Below, one piece after another: positions 25,115 to 34,513 of a stretch of DNA of 64,000 nucleotides. The DNA comes from Lysobacterales bacterium. Its GTDB lineage: Bacteria > Pseudomonadota > Gammaproteobacteria > Xanthomonadales > Rhodanobacteraceae. Where the stretch lies: assembly GCA_016721015.1 (NCBI GenBank), contig JADKJL010000011.1, positions 186,001 through 250,000 on the forward strand, read 5' to 3'. The notes beneath the pieces are model-generated. The model was not told the origin of the DNA and made no database searches. It saw only the letters and a list, made by a program, of their open reading frames with translations. How positions within the stretch are numbered: position 1 is the stretch's first letter; each line of letters starts with the position of its first letter. The translations under genes were made by a program, and so were the position numbers.

Positions 25115-26323
25115 GTGACTGACGAGATTCAAGTACCCGCGCTGTATCTCAAACGCGGCGAGGATGCACGCCTGCGTGCGGGGCACCTGTGGGTGTTCTC
25201 CAACGAGGTCGATGTGGCGCGCTCGCCGTTGTCGGGTTTCGAGCCTGGCCAGGTCTGCGCGATCCTCGACCATCGCGACAAGCCGATCGGGGTCGGCTAC
25301 GTCAATCCGAATTCGCTGATCTGCGCGCGTCTGGTCAGTCGCGGTCTGGATCATGCACTGGACAAATCCCTGTTCGTGCACAAGCTAAACGTCGCCCTCG
25401 CCTTGCGCGAGCGTCTTTATGAGGAACCGTTTTATCGACTCGTGTTCGGTGAATCCGACGGCTTGCCAGGACTGACCATCGACCGCTTCGGCGATGTGCT
25501 GGTCGCCCAGGCGACGACAGCCGGCATGGATCGTCTCAAGGACGAGATCACCGAGGCGATCGTCAAGGTGCTCAAGCCGCGCCAGCTCTGGTGGAAGAAC
25601 GATGCCTCGATCCGCGCGATGGAGAGCTTGGCCGAGCATGTCGAGCTTGGCGTGGGCGAGCCTGACAGCGAGCCGCTGATCGTGCGCGAGGCCGGGCTTG
25701 AATTCGAATGCGATCCGGTCGGCGGACAAAAGACCGGCTGGTTCTATGACCAGCGTGGCAATCGCGACCATCTTGAGCATCTGGTCAAGGGCAAGCGCGT
25801 GCTCGACATGTTCAGCTATCTCGGTGGCTGGGGCCTGCGTGCGGCGGCCTATGGCGCGAGCGAAGTGGTCTGCGTGGACGCGTCGCAGCCGGCAGTCGAT
25901 GCGATCATGCGCAATATCGCGCGCAACGGTTTCACGGATAGGGTGACGGCGATTCGCGCCGATGCCTTCGACTTTCTCAAGGCCTTGCGCGAGAAGCGCG
26001 AGCATTTCGATGTGGTCATCCTTGATCCACCTGCCTTCGTCAAACGCAAGAAGGATCTGGCCGAAGGTCGCGTCGCCTATCGGCGGCTCAACGAGCTCGG
26101 CATGCAAGTGTTGGCCCGTGACGGGATCCTGATCACCTGTTCATGCTCGTATCACATGCCGAAGAGTGTGCTGCTCGACGGTGTGCAGCAGGCCGCACGA
26201 CATCTCGATCGACAGGCGCAACTGCTCTGGAACCTGCAGCAGGGCCCCGACCATCCGATTCATCCGGCGATTGCGGAAACCGAATATCTCAAGGGTTTCA
26301 TCCTGCGCGTGCTGCCGGCCTGA
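25115..26323 (+). CDS. rlmI: 23S rRNA (cytosine) methyltransferase, RlmI-like
   Basis: A 402-residue protein starting at GTG 25115. An N-terminal PUA domain (LKRGEDARLRAGHLWVFSNEV) and an EEHD-like middle region precede the Rossmann methyltransferase. Its SAM motif is RVLDMFSYLGGWG, with acidic VCVDASQPAVD, catalytic-region VILDPPAFVKRKKD and CSCSYHM. This arrangement matches RlmI, which makes m5C1962 in 23S rRNA. The in-frame ORF runs back to 25064 but that start cuts out no known motif and the GTG at 25115 fits the family N-terminus better. Confidence 0.88.
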   Translation: MTDEIQVPALYLKRGEDARLRAGHLWVFSNEVDVARSPLSGFEPGQVCAILDHRDKPIGVGYVNPNSLICARLVSRGLDHALDKSLFVHKLNVALALRERLYEEPFYRLVFGESDGLPGLTIDRFGDVLVAQATTAGMDRLKDEITEAIVKVLKPRQLWWKNDASIRAMESLAEHVELGVGEPDSEPLIVREAGLEFECDPVGGQKTGWFYDQRGNRDHLEHLVKGKRVLDMFSYLGGWGLRAAAYGASEVVCVDASQPAVDAIMRNIARNGFTDRVTAIRADAFDFLKALREKREHFDVVILDPPAFVKRKKDLAEGRVAYRRLNELGMQVLARDGILITCSCSYHMPKSVLLDGVQQAARHLDRQAQLLWNLQQGPDHPIHPAIAETEYLKGFILRVLPA

Positions 26324-26382
26324 GCCGACGGCCGCTGGCATAATGGGGCATCCACTCGCCGCCCATCATCCAAAGCGATCCC

Positions 26383-27267
26383 ATGCACTACTTTGTAGAC
26401 ATTGATCCCATCGCGTTTTCAATCGGTCCGCTGGCCGTGCACTGGTACGGCATCATGTACCTGATCGCATTCGGCGCGTTCTGGCTGCTCGGCGAGCGCC
26501 GTCGTCGTCTCGGTCGATTGCCGGTCGGGCCGACCGCGTTTTCCGATCTCGCCTTCTACGGCATGATCGGCGTGATCGTCGGCGGGCGTGTCGGCTACAT
26601 GCTGTTCTACGGTACGGCCGACCTGATCGCCAATCCGTTGTCGCTGTTCAAGATCTGGGAAGGCGGCATGTCCTTTCATGGTGGTCTGCTCGGTGTGCTT
26701 GGGGCGATGTGGCTGTGGTCGCGGCGCAATGACCTGCATTTCTTCGATGTCCTCGATTTCGTTGCCCCGCTGGTACCGATCGGTCTGGGCATGGGGCGGC
26801 TCGGCAATTTCATCGGTGGCGAGTTGTGGGGGCGGCATACCGATGTGTCCTGGGGCATGATCTTTCCGCGCGCCATCGATACCGCCGGGCATTCGATCGA
26901 ACAACTGAAGGCGATGGCTGCGGCAGGCCAGCTCGACAACGAAGTGCGCCACCCCTCCCAGCTTTACCAGATGGCGCTGGAAGGCATCATGCTGTTTTGC
27001 GTGCTCTATGTCGTCTCGATGAAGCCGCGGCCGCGCTATCTTGTTTCAGGATTGTTCGCGCTGCTGTATGGCGCGTTTCGCTTCACTGTCGAATTCGTGC
27101 GTGAACCCGATGCCCAGCTTGGCTATCTGGCCTGGGGCTGGTTGACCATGGGCCAAGTGCTGTCGTTGCCATTGATCATCGCCGGGCTGATCTGGATCCT
27201 GATGTCGCGCCGCGCGCCGACCCTCGCGCCGCGTGTCGTCGAGGATCCGCCGAAGGATGCGCGCTGA
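26383..27267 (+). CDS. lgt: Phosphatidylglycerol-prolipoprotein diacylglyceryl transferase
   Basis: A 294-residue protein with seven membrane helices. It contains the Lgt signature GRLGNFIGGELWGR, the HWYGIMYLIAF motif with the essential His, and HPSQLYQMALEG. It transfers diacylglyceryl from phosphatidylglycerol to the lipobox Cys of prolipoproteins, the first step in maturing lipoproteins such as XpsD and the 5101 gene product. A CATAAT at 26339-26344 could be its -10 box. The TGA stop shares one base with the thyA ATG, so lgt-thyA-folA form a tight unit. Confidence 0.95.
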   Translation: MHYFVDIDPIAFSIGPLAVHWYGIMYLIAFGAFWLLGERRRRLGRLPVGPTAFSDLAFYGMIGVIVGGRVGYMLFYGTADLIANPLSLFKIWEGGMSFHGGLLGVLGAMWLWSRRNDLHFFDVLDFVAPLVPIGLGMGRLGNFIGGELWGRHTDVSWGMIFPRAIDTAGHSIEQLKAMAAAGQLDNEVRHPSQLYQMALEGIMLFCVLYVVSMKPRPRYLVSGLFALLYGAFRFTVEFVREPDAQLGYLAWGWLTMGQVLSLPLIIAGLIWILMSRRAPTLAPRVVEDPPKDAR

Positions 27268-28061
27268 TGCAGCAGTATCTCGAACTGCTCCGTCATGTGC
27301 TCGAGAGCGGCACGCCGAAGGCCGATCGCACGGGAACCGGCACGCATTCGGTGTTTGGTTGGCAGATGCGGTTTGATCTTGGTCTCGGGTTTCCCCTGGT
27401 CACGACCAAGAAACTGCATCTGCGCTCGATCATCCATGAGCTGATCTGGTTTCTGCGGGGCGACACCAACATCGCCTATCTCAAGGAAAACGGCGTAGGC
27501 ATCTGGGATGAATGGGCCGACGCTGATGGCAACCTCGGGCCGGTCTATGGCAAGCAATGGCGATCCTGGCAAGGTGCCGATGGCCGCTCGATCGATCAGA
27601 TCGCCTGGCTGGTAGAGGAAATAAAGCGCAACCCGGATTCGCGCCGGCTCGTCATCAGCGCCTGGAACGTCGCTGATCTCGACGCAATGGCCTTGCAACC
27701 GTGCCATACGATGTTCCAGTTCCATGTCGCCAATGGAAAATTGTCATGCCAGCTCTATCAGAGATCGGCTGACATCTTTCTCGGCGTGCCGTTCAATATC
27801 GCCAGCTATGCCCTGCTGACCCACATGGTTGCCCAGGTTTGCGACCTCGCTGTCGGAGACTTCGTGCACACGCTCGGTGACGCGCACCTGTACCTGAACC
27901 ACTTCGATCAGGCCCGCGAGCAATTGAAACGCAAGCCGCACGCCTTGCCGACCTTGCATCTCAATCCGGATGTCACCTCGATTTTCGATTTCCGCTACGA
28001 GGATGTCCGCATCGATGGCTACACCGCCGACAAGGCGATCAAGGCGCCGGTGGCGGTGTGA
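27267..28061 (+). CDS. thyA: Thymidylate synthase
   Basis: A 264-residue ThyA, the standard length for the short bacterial form. The catalytic Cys is in LQPCHTMFQF. The nucleotide- and folate-binding motifs RSADIFLGVPFNIASYALL and GDAHLYLNHFDQ are intact. It methylates dUMP using methylene-tetrahydrofolate and yields dihydrofolate, which the next gene's product reduces. The ATG overlaps the lgt stop by one base. Its own end overlaps the folA GTG by 4 bp. Confidence 0.97.
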   Translation: MQQYLELLRHVLESGTPKADRTGTGTHSVFGWQMRFDLGLGFPLVTTKKLHLRSIIHELIWFLRGDTNIAYLKENGVGIWDEWADADGNLGPVYGKQWRSWQGADGRSIDQIAWLVEEIKRNPDSRRLVISAWNVADLDAMALQPCHTMFQFHVANGKLSCQLYQRSADIFLGVPFNIASYALLTHMVAQVCDLAVGDFVHTLGDAHLYLNHFDQAREQLKRKPHALPTLHLNPDVTSIFDFRYEDVRIDGYTADKAIKAPVAV

Positions 28062-28570
28062 TCACGCTGCTCGCGGCACTCGATCGCAACTTCGCAATCG
28101 GTCATGAAGGCGACATGCCGTGGCATCTGCCGGATGATCTGAAGCGCTTCAAGCAGCTGACCCTTGGCAAGTCCGTGCTGATGGGGCGCAAGACCGCGCT
28201 TTCCATAGGCCGCGCCCTCCCCGGGCGAACAAATCTGGTGATGTCGCGCAGCGGCAGTGCGCCATATGCGGATCAAATTGCGGTGGCATCGCTGGATGAG
28301 GCGCTGCGGCAAGCCGGCAACGATGAGCTCATCGTCATCGGCGGAGGTGAAATCTACGCGCTGGCGCTGCCGCGTGCCCAGCGCATGCACCTGACCTGGA
28401 TCGATACCGTCACCCCATCGGCGGACACGTATTTCCCGCGATTCGATGAATCTGACTGGAGGATCGTCAATGACGGATCCCACCCAATCGATGCGAAACA
28501 CACCCATGCATTCCGTTTCGTCGATTACCGTCGCAGGGTCGACGGGTCTGCCGAGTCACCGAAGGCCTGA
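28058..28570 (+). CDS. folA: Dihydrofolate reductase
   Basis: A 170-residue DHFR with GTG start overlapping thyA by 4 bp. The active-site MPWHLPDDLKRFK (Trp and substrate-binding Asp), NADPH-binding LMGRKTALSIGRALPGR and VIGGGEIYALALP are all present. It regenerates tetrahydrofolate after ThyA and is the trimethoprim target. The C-terminus HAFRFVDYRRR is typical. Confidence 0.95.
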   Translation: MITLLAALDRNFAIGHEGDMPWHLPDDLKRFKQLTLGKSVLMGRKTALSIGRALPGRTNLVMSRSGSAPYADQIAVASLDEALRQAGNDELIVIGGGEIYALALPRAQRMHLTWIDTVTPSADTYFPRFDESDWRIVNDGSHPIDAKHTHAFRFVDYRRRVDGSAESPKA

Positions 28571-28672
28571 AGCGCCGCCGGCCTTCGCGTTCTGGACCCT
28601 GAGGCGCCATTCTCCGCATTTTGCATTAAAGGCATTCACGCCCGATGCGGTTCGGGCCGATTGCGAGAAAAG

Positions 28673-28697
28673 CATCGCGGCTAAAGCCGCCTCCTAC
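28673..28697 (-). repeat. Single arm of the REP-like palindrome
   Basis: The 25 bases from CATCGCGGCTAAAGCC to CCTCCTAC match the right arm type of the palindromes at 20503-20572 and 46184-46257 with about two to three differences. No facing arm is present nearby. It lies in the 181-bp gap between folA and the convergent apaH gene, where I see no gene. Confidence 0.75.
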
Positions 28698-28751
28698 GAG
28701 AACAGGCTGCAGCCTAAATCAACGAACTCGAATTCGCCGCGCACCGTCGAT

Positions 28752-29600
28752 TCAGTCGATGTCCTTGCCCTGTGGCTTCGGGCGGTCCGATTTGAGCACG
28801 ACGAACTCGGGTTCCTCGACATCGATGCGCATGGCGGTCAGCGCGCCGCCCCAGACGCAACCGGTATCAATTGCATGGACGCCAAGCCCGGCAAAGCGAC
28901 CGAGCGTCGACCAGTGACCGCAGACGATGCGCAGGTCGCGGCGCACCACGCCCGGCACCGAGAACCACGGATAGGTGCCGGGTCGCTGCGTGCCGGGCAT
29001 GCCTTTTTCCTGGAAGGCGATGCGCCCGCGTACATCGCAGTAACGCATGCGGGTGAGCACATTGATGCCGGCGCGCAGACGATCCATGCCCTGCAGGCGT
29101 GGCGACCAGGTATCCGGCTTGTTGCCGAACATCTGGCGCAGCAATCGGTTGTGGTCGTTCGAGCGCAAGCGTGACTCGATTTCACGGGCAACGCTCTCGG
29201 CGCGACCGACATCCCAGCTCGGTGCAAGGCCGGCGTGGACCATCATCGTGCCGAGGCCGCGGTCAACATGCAGCAAGGGGCGCTGGCGTAGCCAGGTCAG
29301 CAGTTCATTGCGATCAGGTGCAAACAGCACCGCACGCAGTTCGGGGTTGACCCGCGCCTGATCCTGTTCGCTGCGGGTGCTGACGGCGAGCAGGGACAGG
29401 TCATGATTGCCGAGCGTGACCACGGTGCGTTCGTTGAGCGACTTGACCAGGCGCAACACCTCCAGCGACTGTCCGCCCCGGTTGACCAGATCGCCACAGA
29501 ACCACAGGGTATCGCGCGCCGGATCGTAGCCGAGCTTGTCGATCAGGCGTGACAATTCGTCATGGCAGCCCTGGATGTCGCCGATCGCCCAGACCGCCAT
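28752..29600 (-). CDS. apaH: Symmetrical diadenosine tetraphosphate hydrolase
   Basis: A 282-residue metallophosphoesterase with the family metal motifs GDIQGCHDEL, GDLVNRGGQS and TLGNHDLSLLAV, and later VHAGLAP and VCGHWSTLG. It splits Ap4A into two ADP molecules. The length matches ApaH. It is last in the lptD-surA-pdxA-ksgA-apaG-apaH order, 48 bp after apaG, as in E. coli. Confidence 0.95.
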   Translation of the reverse strand: MAVWAIGDIQGCHDELSRLIDKLGYDPARDTLWFCGDLVNRGGQSLEVLRLVKSLNERTVVTLGNHDLSLLAVSTRSEQDQARVNPELRAVLFAPDRNELLTWLRQRPLLHVDRGLGTMMVHAGLAPSWDVGRAESVAREIESRLRSNDHNRLLRQMFGNKPDTWSPRLQGMDRLRAGINVLTRMRYCDVRGRIAFQEKGMPGTQRPGTYPWFSVPGVVRRDLRIVCGHWSTLGRFAGLGVHAIDTGCVWGGALTAMRIDVEEPEFVVLKSDRPKPQGKDID

Positions 29601-29648
29601 GTCAGCAACTCTCGATAATGCGACCGGGAGACCTTCCCGTGATGATAA

Positions 29649-30032
29649 TCAATGCAAGGTCCGTGGAATCGAAAGCACGAACGATGGAATGTCGGCATCA
29701 AAATGGGTGCCATCCTCGGCGAGCATCTGGTAGCTGCCACGCATGGTGCCGACAGCGGTTTCAAGAACCGCTCCTGAGGTGTAGTCGTAGCCTTGGCCGG
29801 GGCTCATCCATGGCTGTTCGCCGACGACACCTTCGCCGCGCACTTCCTGGACGTCGCCATTGCCGTCGGTGATGATCCAGTGGCGACTGAGCAAGCGGGC
29901 ACCGACACTGCCGCGGTTGCGCAGCGTGATCGTATAGGCAAAGACGTAGTGGTTGTCCTGCGGTTTCGACTGTTCATCGAGAAACCGCGTTTCAACCGAG
30001 ACGGTAATGTCATGCAATTTCTTGGTGGTCAT
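29649..30032 (-). CDS. apaG: ApaG domain protein
   Basis: A 127-residue protein with the ApaG fold motifs YVFAYTITLRNRGS, SRHWIITDGNG, VVGEQPWMSPGQGYDYTSG and GTMRGSYQML. The ATG at 30032 matches the family N-terminus. The longer in-frame ORF to 30305 overlaps rsmA in another frame and was rejected. Its biochemical role is unsettled; members have been tied to Co/Mg handling and the fold is shared with eukaryotic F-box partners. Confidence 0.95.
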   Translation of the reverse strand: MTTKKLHDITVSVETRFLDEQSKPQDNHYVFAYTITLRNRGSVGARLLSRHWIITDGNGDVQEVRGEGVVGEQPWMSPGQGYDYTSGAVLETAVGTMRGSYQMLAEDGTHFDADIPSFVLSIPRTLH

Positions 30033-30135
30033 GGATTGATTGTCGGGGAGTGGGCGACGCTCGGCAAGCTGCGTGGTTCGCAGCGACCCACGCGGATCGC
30101 CGGCTGCTCGGGATTGCGGACAGCCTGAAGTGCGT

Positions 30136-30957
30136 TCAGGGTGATGGCCGGCGGGCCAGAAACTCGGCGAGGCGGACGTAGGATGGCGGGGCCAGTTGCT
30201 CGGCGCGTGCGCCCGGGTCGATATCGACGGCCCTGAGGTCATCGGCGCTGGCCAGGCCATCGAGTGAATTCGACAAGGTCTTGCGGCGCTGGCCGAAGGC
30301 GGCACGGACGAGCCGGGTGATCAATCCAAGCTGCTCGACCGGGCGTTGTTCGAGTGGCAGCGGAGTCAGCCGCACGACGGCGGAATCGACCTTGGGCGGC
30401 GGGCGGAACGCGCGTGGCGGCACGGCCAGCAACGGTTCGACGCGACAGGCCAGTTGCAGCATGACGCTGAGGCGCCCATAGACCTTGCTGCCCGGTGCGG
30501 CGGCCATGCGGTCGACCACTTCGCGCTGCAACATGAAATGCATGTCGGCGATCGCATCGAGATGGTCGATGCAGTGAAACAGGATCGGCGAGGATATGTT
30601 GTAGGGCAGGTTGCCGACCACGCGCAGTTTTTCCCCCGCATGCGAAAGCTGGCCGAGATCGACACTGAGCACATCCGCGTTGATGATCTCGACCTCGCCG
30701 ACGTCGGCGCAGCGCGCCCTGATTCGCGGCACCAGATCGCGATCGAGTTCGATCACGGTCAGCTTGCCGGCCTTGCGCAGGATCGGCAGGGTGATCGCGC
30801 CATCGCCGGGGCCGATCTCGACGAGGTGCTGACCCGGTCGCGGATCGATTGCCTGGACGATGCGCGAGATGATTTCCTCATCACACAGGAAATGCTGACC
30901 GAAGCGCTTGCGCGTTACGTGGGGCGAATCGGCGAATCGTTCGGAATATCGGGTCAC
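30136..30957 (-). CDS. rsmA: 16S rRNA dimethyladenosine transferase
   Basis: A 273-residue KsgA/RsmA. It shows RKRFGQHFLCDEE, the SAM motif VEIGPGDGAITLPIL, acidic TVIELDRDL and the catalytic VGNLPYNISSPILF (NLPY). It dimethylates two adjacent adenosines at the 3' end of 16S rRNA. The GTG at 30957 gives the expected N-terminus; upstream in-frame sequence to 31116 shows no homology. It sits between apaG and pdxA in the ancestral order, but is now separated from pdxA by a gene on the other strand. Confidence 0.95.
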   Translation of the reverse strand: MTRYSERFADSPHVTRKRFGQHFLCDEEIISRIVQAIDPRPGQHLVEIGPGDGAITLPILRKAGKLTVIELDRDLVPRIRARCADVGEVEIINADVLSVDLGQLSHAGEKLRVVGNLPYNISSPILFHCIDHLDAIADMHFMLQREVVDRMAAAPGSKVYGRLSVMLQLACRVEPLLAVPPRAFRPPPKVDSAVVRLTPLPLEQRPVEQLGLITRLVRAAFGQRRKTLSNSLDGLASADDLRAVDIDPGARAEQLAPPSYVRLAEFLARRPSP

Positions 30958-31201
30958 GGCGATCAGCAGCCATCGGGTGTTGCGGCGAGGATCGGTAGAG
31001 TACGCGAGAACCCTGAGTCTGCGAAAACTTCCATATCGAATCGCGCCCGGCAAACGTAAGATGCGCAAACCCGCTTCTGTTTCCCCGTGTTCCGGTGATG
31101 CGCCCGGCGCACTCATTGTGCGTTGAAATACCCCGGCGTTGACCGGGTTCAGTCAAGTCTTGAACCGCAGCGTTCCACGCAACCCGCGAGTGGAAATCCG
31201 C

Positions 31202-32080
31202 ATGCCGATATCGTCATTGATCCGCCTGCTTCTGCTTGGCATGATCTGGGGCGCCTCGTTCCTGTTCCAGCGCATTACCGTGCCGGTCGTCGGCGCGCCG
31301 TTCACGGCGGCGATTCGCCTCGCGCTGTCCGCCGTCATGCTGGTTTTCGTAGTGCGCCTGCTCGGTCGATCGCTGGATCTGCGCCGGCAATGGCGCGCCT
31401 GGCTGTGGCTTGGAACGGTCAGCGCGGCCCTGCCGTTTCTGTGTTTTGCCTATGCCGCGCGCAGCCTGCCGGCGGGCTACATGGCGGTGATCAATGCGAC
31501 CGTGCCGCTGCTCACCGTGGTTTTCGCCTCGCTGCTATGGCACGTGCGACCGTCGTGGTCAAAGCGGATCGGTGTCGTGGTCGGACTGATCGGTGTTGGC
31601 GTGCTTGCGCGCTATGGCAGCCTGGGCATGAACCAGCAGACCCTGATTGCGATCGGACTTTGCCTGGTCGCTTCTTCGTTGTACGCCTACAGTTCGCTGT
31701 TCATCCGCCAGCGGCATGCCAGCGTCAATCCGCTCGTGCTGGCAGGTTCGAGCCAGCTCGGTGCGGCCATGGCGATTCTGCCACTGGGTCTGTGGAACCT
31801 GCCGACCCGCCTGCCACCCACCGGCGTGATCGTTTCCCTGCTTGTGCTGGGCCTGGTCTGCACGGGGCTCGCCTATGTGCTTTATTTTCGCCTGATCAGT
31901 GATGTCGGCAGTGAGAAGGCGGTGACCAATACGTTCCTGGTCCCGGTTTTTGCGCAGGTCTGGGGTGCCCTGTTCCTGCACGAAACCCTGACCCTGGCCG
32001 GTGCGCTGGGCTTCGCCTTGGTGCTGCTGGCGGTCGCCCTCGTGCTTGAGATCCACCCGTGGCGCAAGCGCGCTGTCTGA
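31202..32080 (+). CDS. EamA/DMT-superfamily transporter
   Basis: A 292-residue protein with ten predicted membrane helices in two EamA repeats (LIRLLLLGMIWGASFLFQ; YAYSSLFIRQRH then GLAYVLYFRLISDVGS). It is likely a metabolite exporter or importer of unknown substrate. I chose the ATG at 31202, which places the first helix at the N-terminus; a GTG at 31190 is also possible. It is on the plus strand between rsmA and pdxA, both minus, so it interrupts a normally continuous operon. Confidence 0.88.
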   Translation: MPISSLIRLLLLGMIWGASFLFQRITVPVVGAPFTAAIRLALSAVMLVFVVRLLGRSLDLRRQWRAWLWLGTVSAALPFLCFAYAARSLPAGYMAVINATVPLLTVVFASLLWHVRPSWSKRIGVVVGLIGVGVLARYGSLGMNQQTLIAIGLCLVASSLYAYSSLFIRQRHASVNPLVLAGSSQLGAAMAILPLGLWNLPTRLPPTGVIVSLLVLGLVCTGLAYVLYFRLISDVGSEKAVTNTFLVPVFAQVWGALFLHETLTLAGALGFALVLLAVALVLEIHPWRKRAV

Positions 32081-32084
32081 TCGC

Positions 32085-33092
32085 TCAGTTTGCCGTCGCT
32101 GGTCCGTGCTCGCTCAGTTCGATCGCCAGTTGCAGCGCTGCGCGCAGGCTGCCGGCATCGGCCCGCCCGCTGCCGGCGAGATCGAGCGCGGTGCCATGGT
32201 CGACCGAGGTGCGCACATAGGGCAGGCCGAGCGTCACGTTGACGGCGTGGCCGAAGCCCGCGTGTTTGAGCACGGGCAGGCCCTGGTCGTGGTACATCGC
32301 CAATACAGCGTCAAAGTGCTGCAGATGCCTGGGCACAAACGCCGTGTCGGCAGGCAGCGGACCGAACAGGTTGAAGCCTTCCTGGCGCAATTGCTCGATG
32401 ACCGGCGTGATCGTCTCGATTTCCTCGCGGCCCATGTGTCCGCCCTCACCCGCATGCGGATTGAGACCCAGCACGGCGATGCGCGGATTGTCGATGGCGA
32501 AGCGTTGGCGCAAATCCGCATGCAGGATGCGCAACGTGCTTGTCAGTCCTTCACGTGTGATCGCGGCGGGCACGGCCGCCAGCGGCAGGTGGGTCGTGGC
32601 CAGGGCGACGCGCAGGCGTTCGGCGACGAGCATCATCACGACATCGCACCCGGCGCGGTCGGCTAGGAACTCGGTATGCCCGGAAAAACCGATGCCGGCG
32701 TCGTTGATGATGCCCTTGTGCACGGGTGCGGTGACGATCGCATCGAACTCGCCGCTTTGCGCGCCATCGGCGGCGCGACTGAGGATATCGAGGACATGGC
32801 GCGCATTGCGCGAATCCAGGTGACCGGCGTGTGACGGTACCGGCAAGGCGATGTCGATGACGGCAACGCGTCCGGTCTTCCAGACATGCTGGTCAGCGGC
32901 GTAGTCATCGAGTGCAAGCCGGTGACCGGTGACTTGCGCACGTTCGGCAAGCAGCTGTGCATTGCCGATCAAAACCAGGTCGGCGGCGAAATCATCGGCC
33001 GCAATCGCGGCCAGCAGTTCCGGGCCGATGCCGGCGGGTTCGCCGGCGCTCAGCGCAATCCGCGGTCGTTTAGCTGCCGCTTCCGGTGACAC
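32085..33092 (-). CDS. pdxA: 4-hydroxythreonine-4-phosphate dehydrogenase
   Basis: A 335-residue PdxA. It opens with RIALSAGEPAGIGPELL and has GFSGHTEFLAD, GLNPHAGEGGHMGREE, the metal/His region VLAMYHDQGLPVLKH and RTSVDHGTALDLAG. It oxidises 4-phosphohydroxy-L-threonine in pyridoxal phosphate synthesis. The GTG at 33092 overlaps surA by 23 bp. A longer in-frame start at 33302 is an antisense-free but composition-odd extension inside surA and was rejected. Confidence 0.95.
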   Translation of the reverse strand: MSPEAAAKRPRIALSAGEPAGIGPELLAAIAADDFAADLVLIGNAQLLAERAQVTGHRLALDDYAADQHVWKTGRVAVIDIALPVPSHAGHLDSRNARHVLDILSRAADGAQSGEFDAIVTAPVHKGIINDAGIGFSGHTEFLADRAGCDVVMMLVAERLRVALATTHLPLAAVPAAITREGLTSTLRILHADLRQRFAIDNPRIAVLGLNPHAGEGGHMGREEIETITPVIEQLRQEGFNLFGPLPADTAFVPRHLQHFDAVLAMYHDQGLPVLKHAGFGHAVNVTLGLPYVRTSVDHGTALDLAGSGRADAGSLRAALQLAIELSEHGPATAN

Positions 33093-34389
33093 CGGCAGCT
33101 CCCGGCAAACGGATCTCGATATAGGCCTCCGAGCGGATCTGGCGCAGGAAGCTGCCGTATTCCTCTTCGGCCTTGCGTGCGCCCAGGGTCTGGCGCGCCT
33201 TGTCGCGTTCGGCCTCGGCGGTCTTGTCTTCGGTTCGCGTTGCCAGCGGTTCGAGGATGTGCCAACCCGCGTCACTCTGGAATGGCTCGCTGATTTCGCC
33301 AACCTTGGTGTTCGTGAGCGCTTCGGCGACCTTGCTGCCGTAGGCGTTCTTGACGAACCAGCCCATGTCGCCGCCGAGGTTGGCGGTCACCGTGTCGTTG
33401 GAGTATTCCTTGGCGAGTTTGGCGAAATCCTCACCGGCGAGGATTCTTGCGCGCAGTGCGCGGACGGTCTTTTCAGCCTCGCTGGCACTGACGATCTCGG
33501 TCATGCGCACAAGGATGTGACGAGCATGGTATTCGGTCACCAAATCGCTGGTCGGTTCGCGGCGCTCGATCAATTTGATGATGTGGAAACCGTTCGGGCC
33601 GCGCACCGGGGGTGCGGTCTGGCCGAGTTCGAGTTTTTCGGCAATCTCGGCGAACGCCGGTGGCACCTCGTCGTAACCACGCCAGCCGAGATCGCCACCA
33701 TCCAGCGCATTCTGATCGTCGGAGTAGCGGATTGCCGCCGCTGCGAAGTCCATTCCGCCCTGGATCTGCCTGGCCACATCTTCTGCCTTGGCCTGGGCCG
33801 CGGCGATCTGGTCGGCGCTCGCGCCGTCGGGCACGGTTATCTGGATATGCCCCAGGTGCAGCTGGCCACGCTTGACGCCGCCACTCTTGAGCAGCAGTTC
33901 GATCTCGGTATCGCTGATCTGGACGCGGCTCTGAACAACCCGTTGACGCAGCTTCTGAATCAGCGATTCATCATGGACATTGGCGCGGAACTGCTCCCAA
34001 GACATGCCCTGGCGCATGATCGCCTGACGCAATTGGTCGACATCCATGCGGTTCTGCCCGGCAATCTGGCCGAGCGTTTGATCGATCTCGGCATCGGAAA
34101 CGCGGATGCTCGTTTCATCGGCGCGGGCGATCTGCAACTTGCTTATGATCATGCGATCGAGCACCTGACGCTCAAGCTCGTTGATCGGAGGCAGTTGCTG
34201 CGGATTGTTGGCGTATTGCGCCCGGATGGTGGCGACCTGGCGATCGAGCTCGCTGCGCAGGATCACATTGTCATCGAGCACGGCGACGATGCCATCGAGC
34301 TTTTCGGTGGGCACCAATTGCGCCTGGGCCAGTGGGGCAGCAAGGACCAGAAGCAGGATCAGGGAGACGAGCAGCTTGTTCATGCGCAT
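33070..34389 (-). CDS. surA: Periplasmic chaperone and prolyl isomerase SurA
   Basis: A 439-residue SurA: signal peptide (LLVSLILLLVLAAPLAQA), SurA_N helical domain (about 30-150), and two parvulin domains (about 175-275 with GGDLGWRGYDEVP, and 285-390 with GGDMGWFVKNAYG) and a C-terminal helix. It escorts unfolded outer-membrane proteins, including LptD, through the periplasm. Starts at 34389 and 34383 are equally possible. It lies 124 bp after lptD. Confidence 0.95.
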   Translation of the reverse strand: MRMNKLLVSLILLLVLAAPLAQAQLVPTEKLDGIVAVLDDNVILRSELDRQVATIRAQYANNPQQLPPINELERQVLDRMIISKLQIARADETSIRVSDAEIDQTLGQIAGQNRMDVDQLRQAIMRQGMSWEQFRANVHDESLIQKLRQRVVQSRVQISDTEIELLLKSGGVKRGQLHLGHIQITVPDGASADQIAAAQAKAEDVARQIQGGMDFAAAAIRYSDDQNALDGGDLGWRGYDEVPPAFAEIAEKLELGQTAPPVRGPNGFHIIKLIERREPTSDLVTEYHARHILVRMTEIVSASEAEKTVRALRARILAGEDFAKLAKEYSNDTVTANLGGDMGWFVKNAYGSKVAEALTNTKVGEISEPFQSDAGWHILEPLATRTEDKTAEAERDKARQTLGARKAEEEYGSFLRQIRSEAYIEIRLPGAAGVTGSGS

Positions 34390-34513
34390 GAAGGTTCCGC
34401 AGGAGCCGGAAGAAACGGGGCTGGATTGTAAGGGGCCGGGGCAACAGCGGCGTTAACAAAAAGTATGCCGATGCACCGGATCCGGGGTGCTTGCGCGCTT
34501 GCCGGAACTGGCA

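Noticed and set aside
28571..28751. Small gene between folA and apaH
   Set aside because: Frames here run on from folA or apaH; the gap holds a solo REP arm and no ribosome site.
32929..34431. 500-codon plus-strand frame opposite surA
   Set aside because: SurA has two parvulin domains and a signal peptide on the minus strand; the opposite frame has no recognisable motif.
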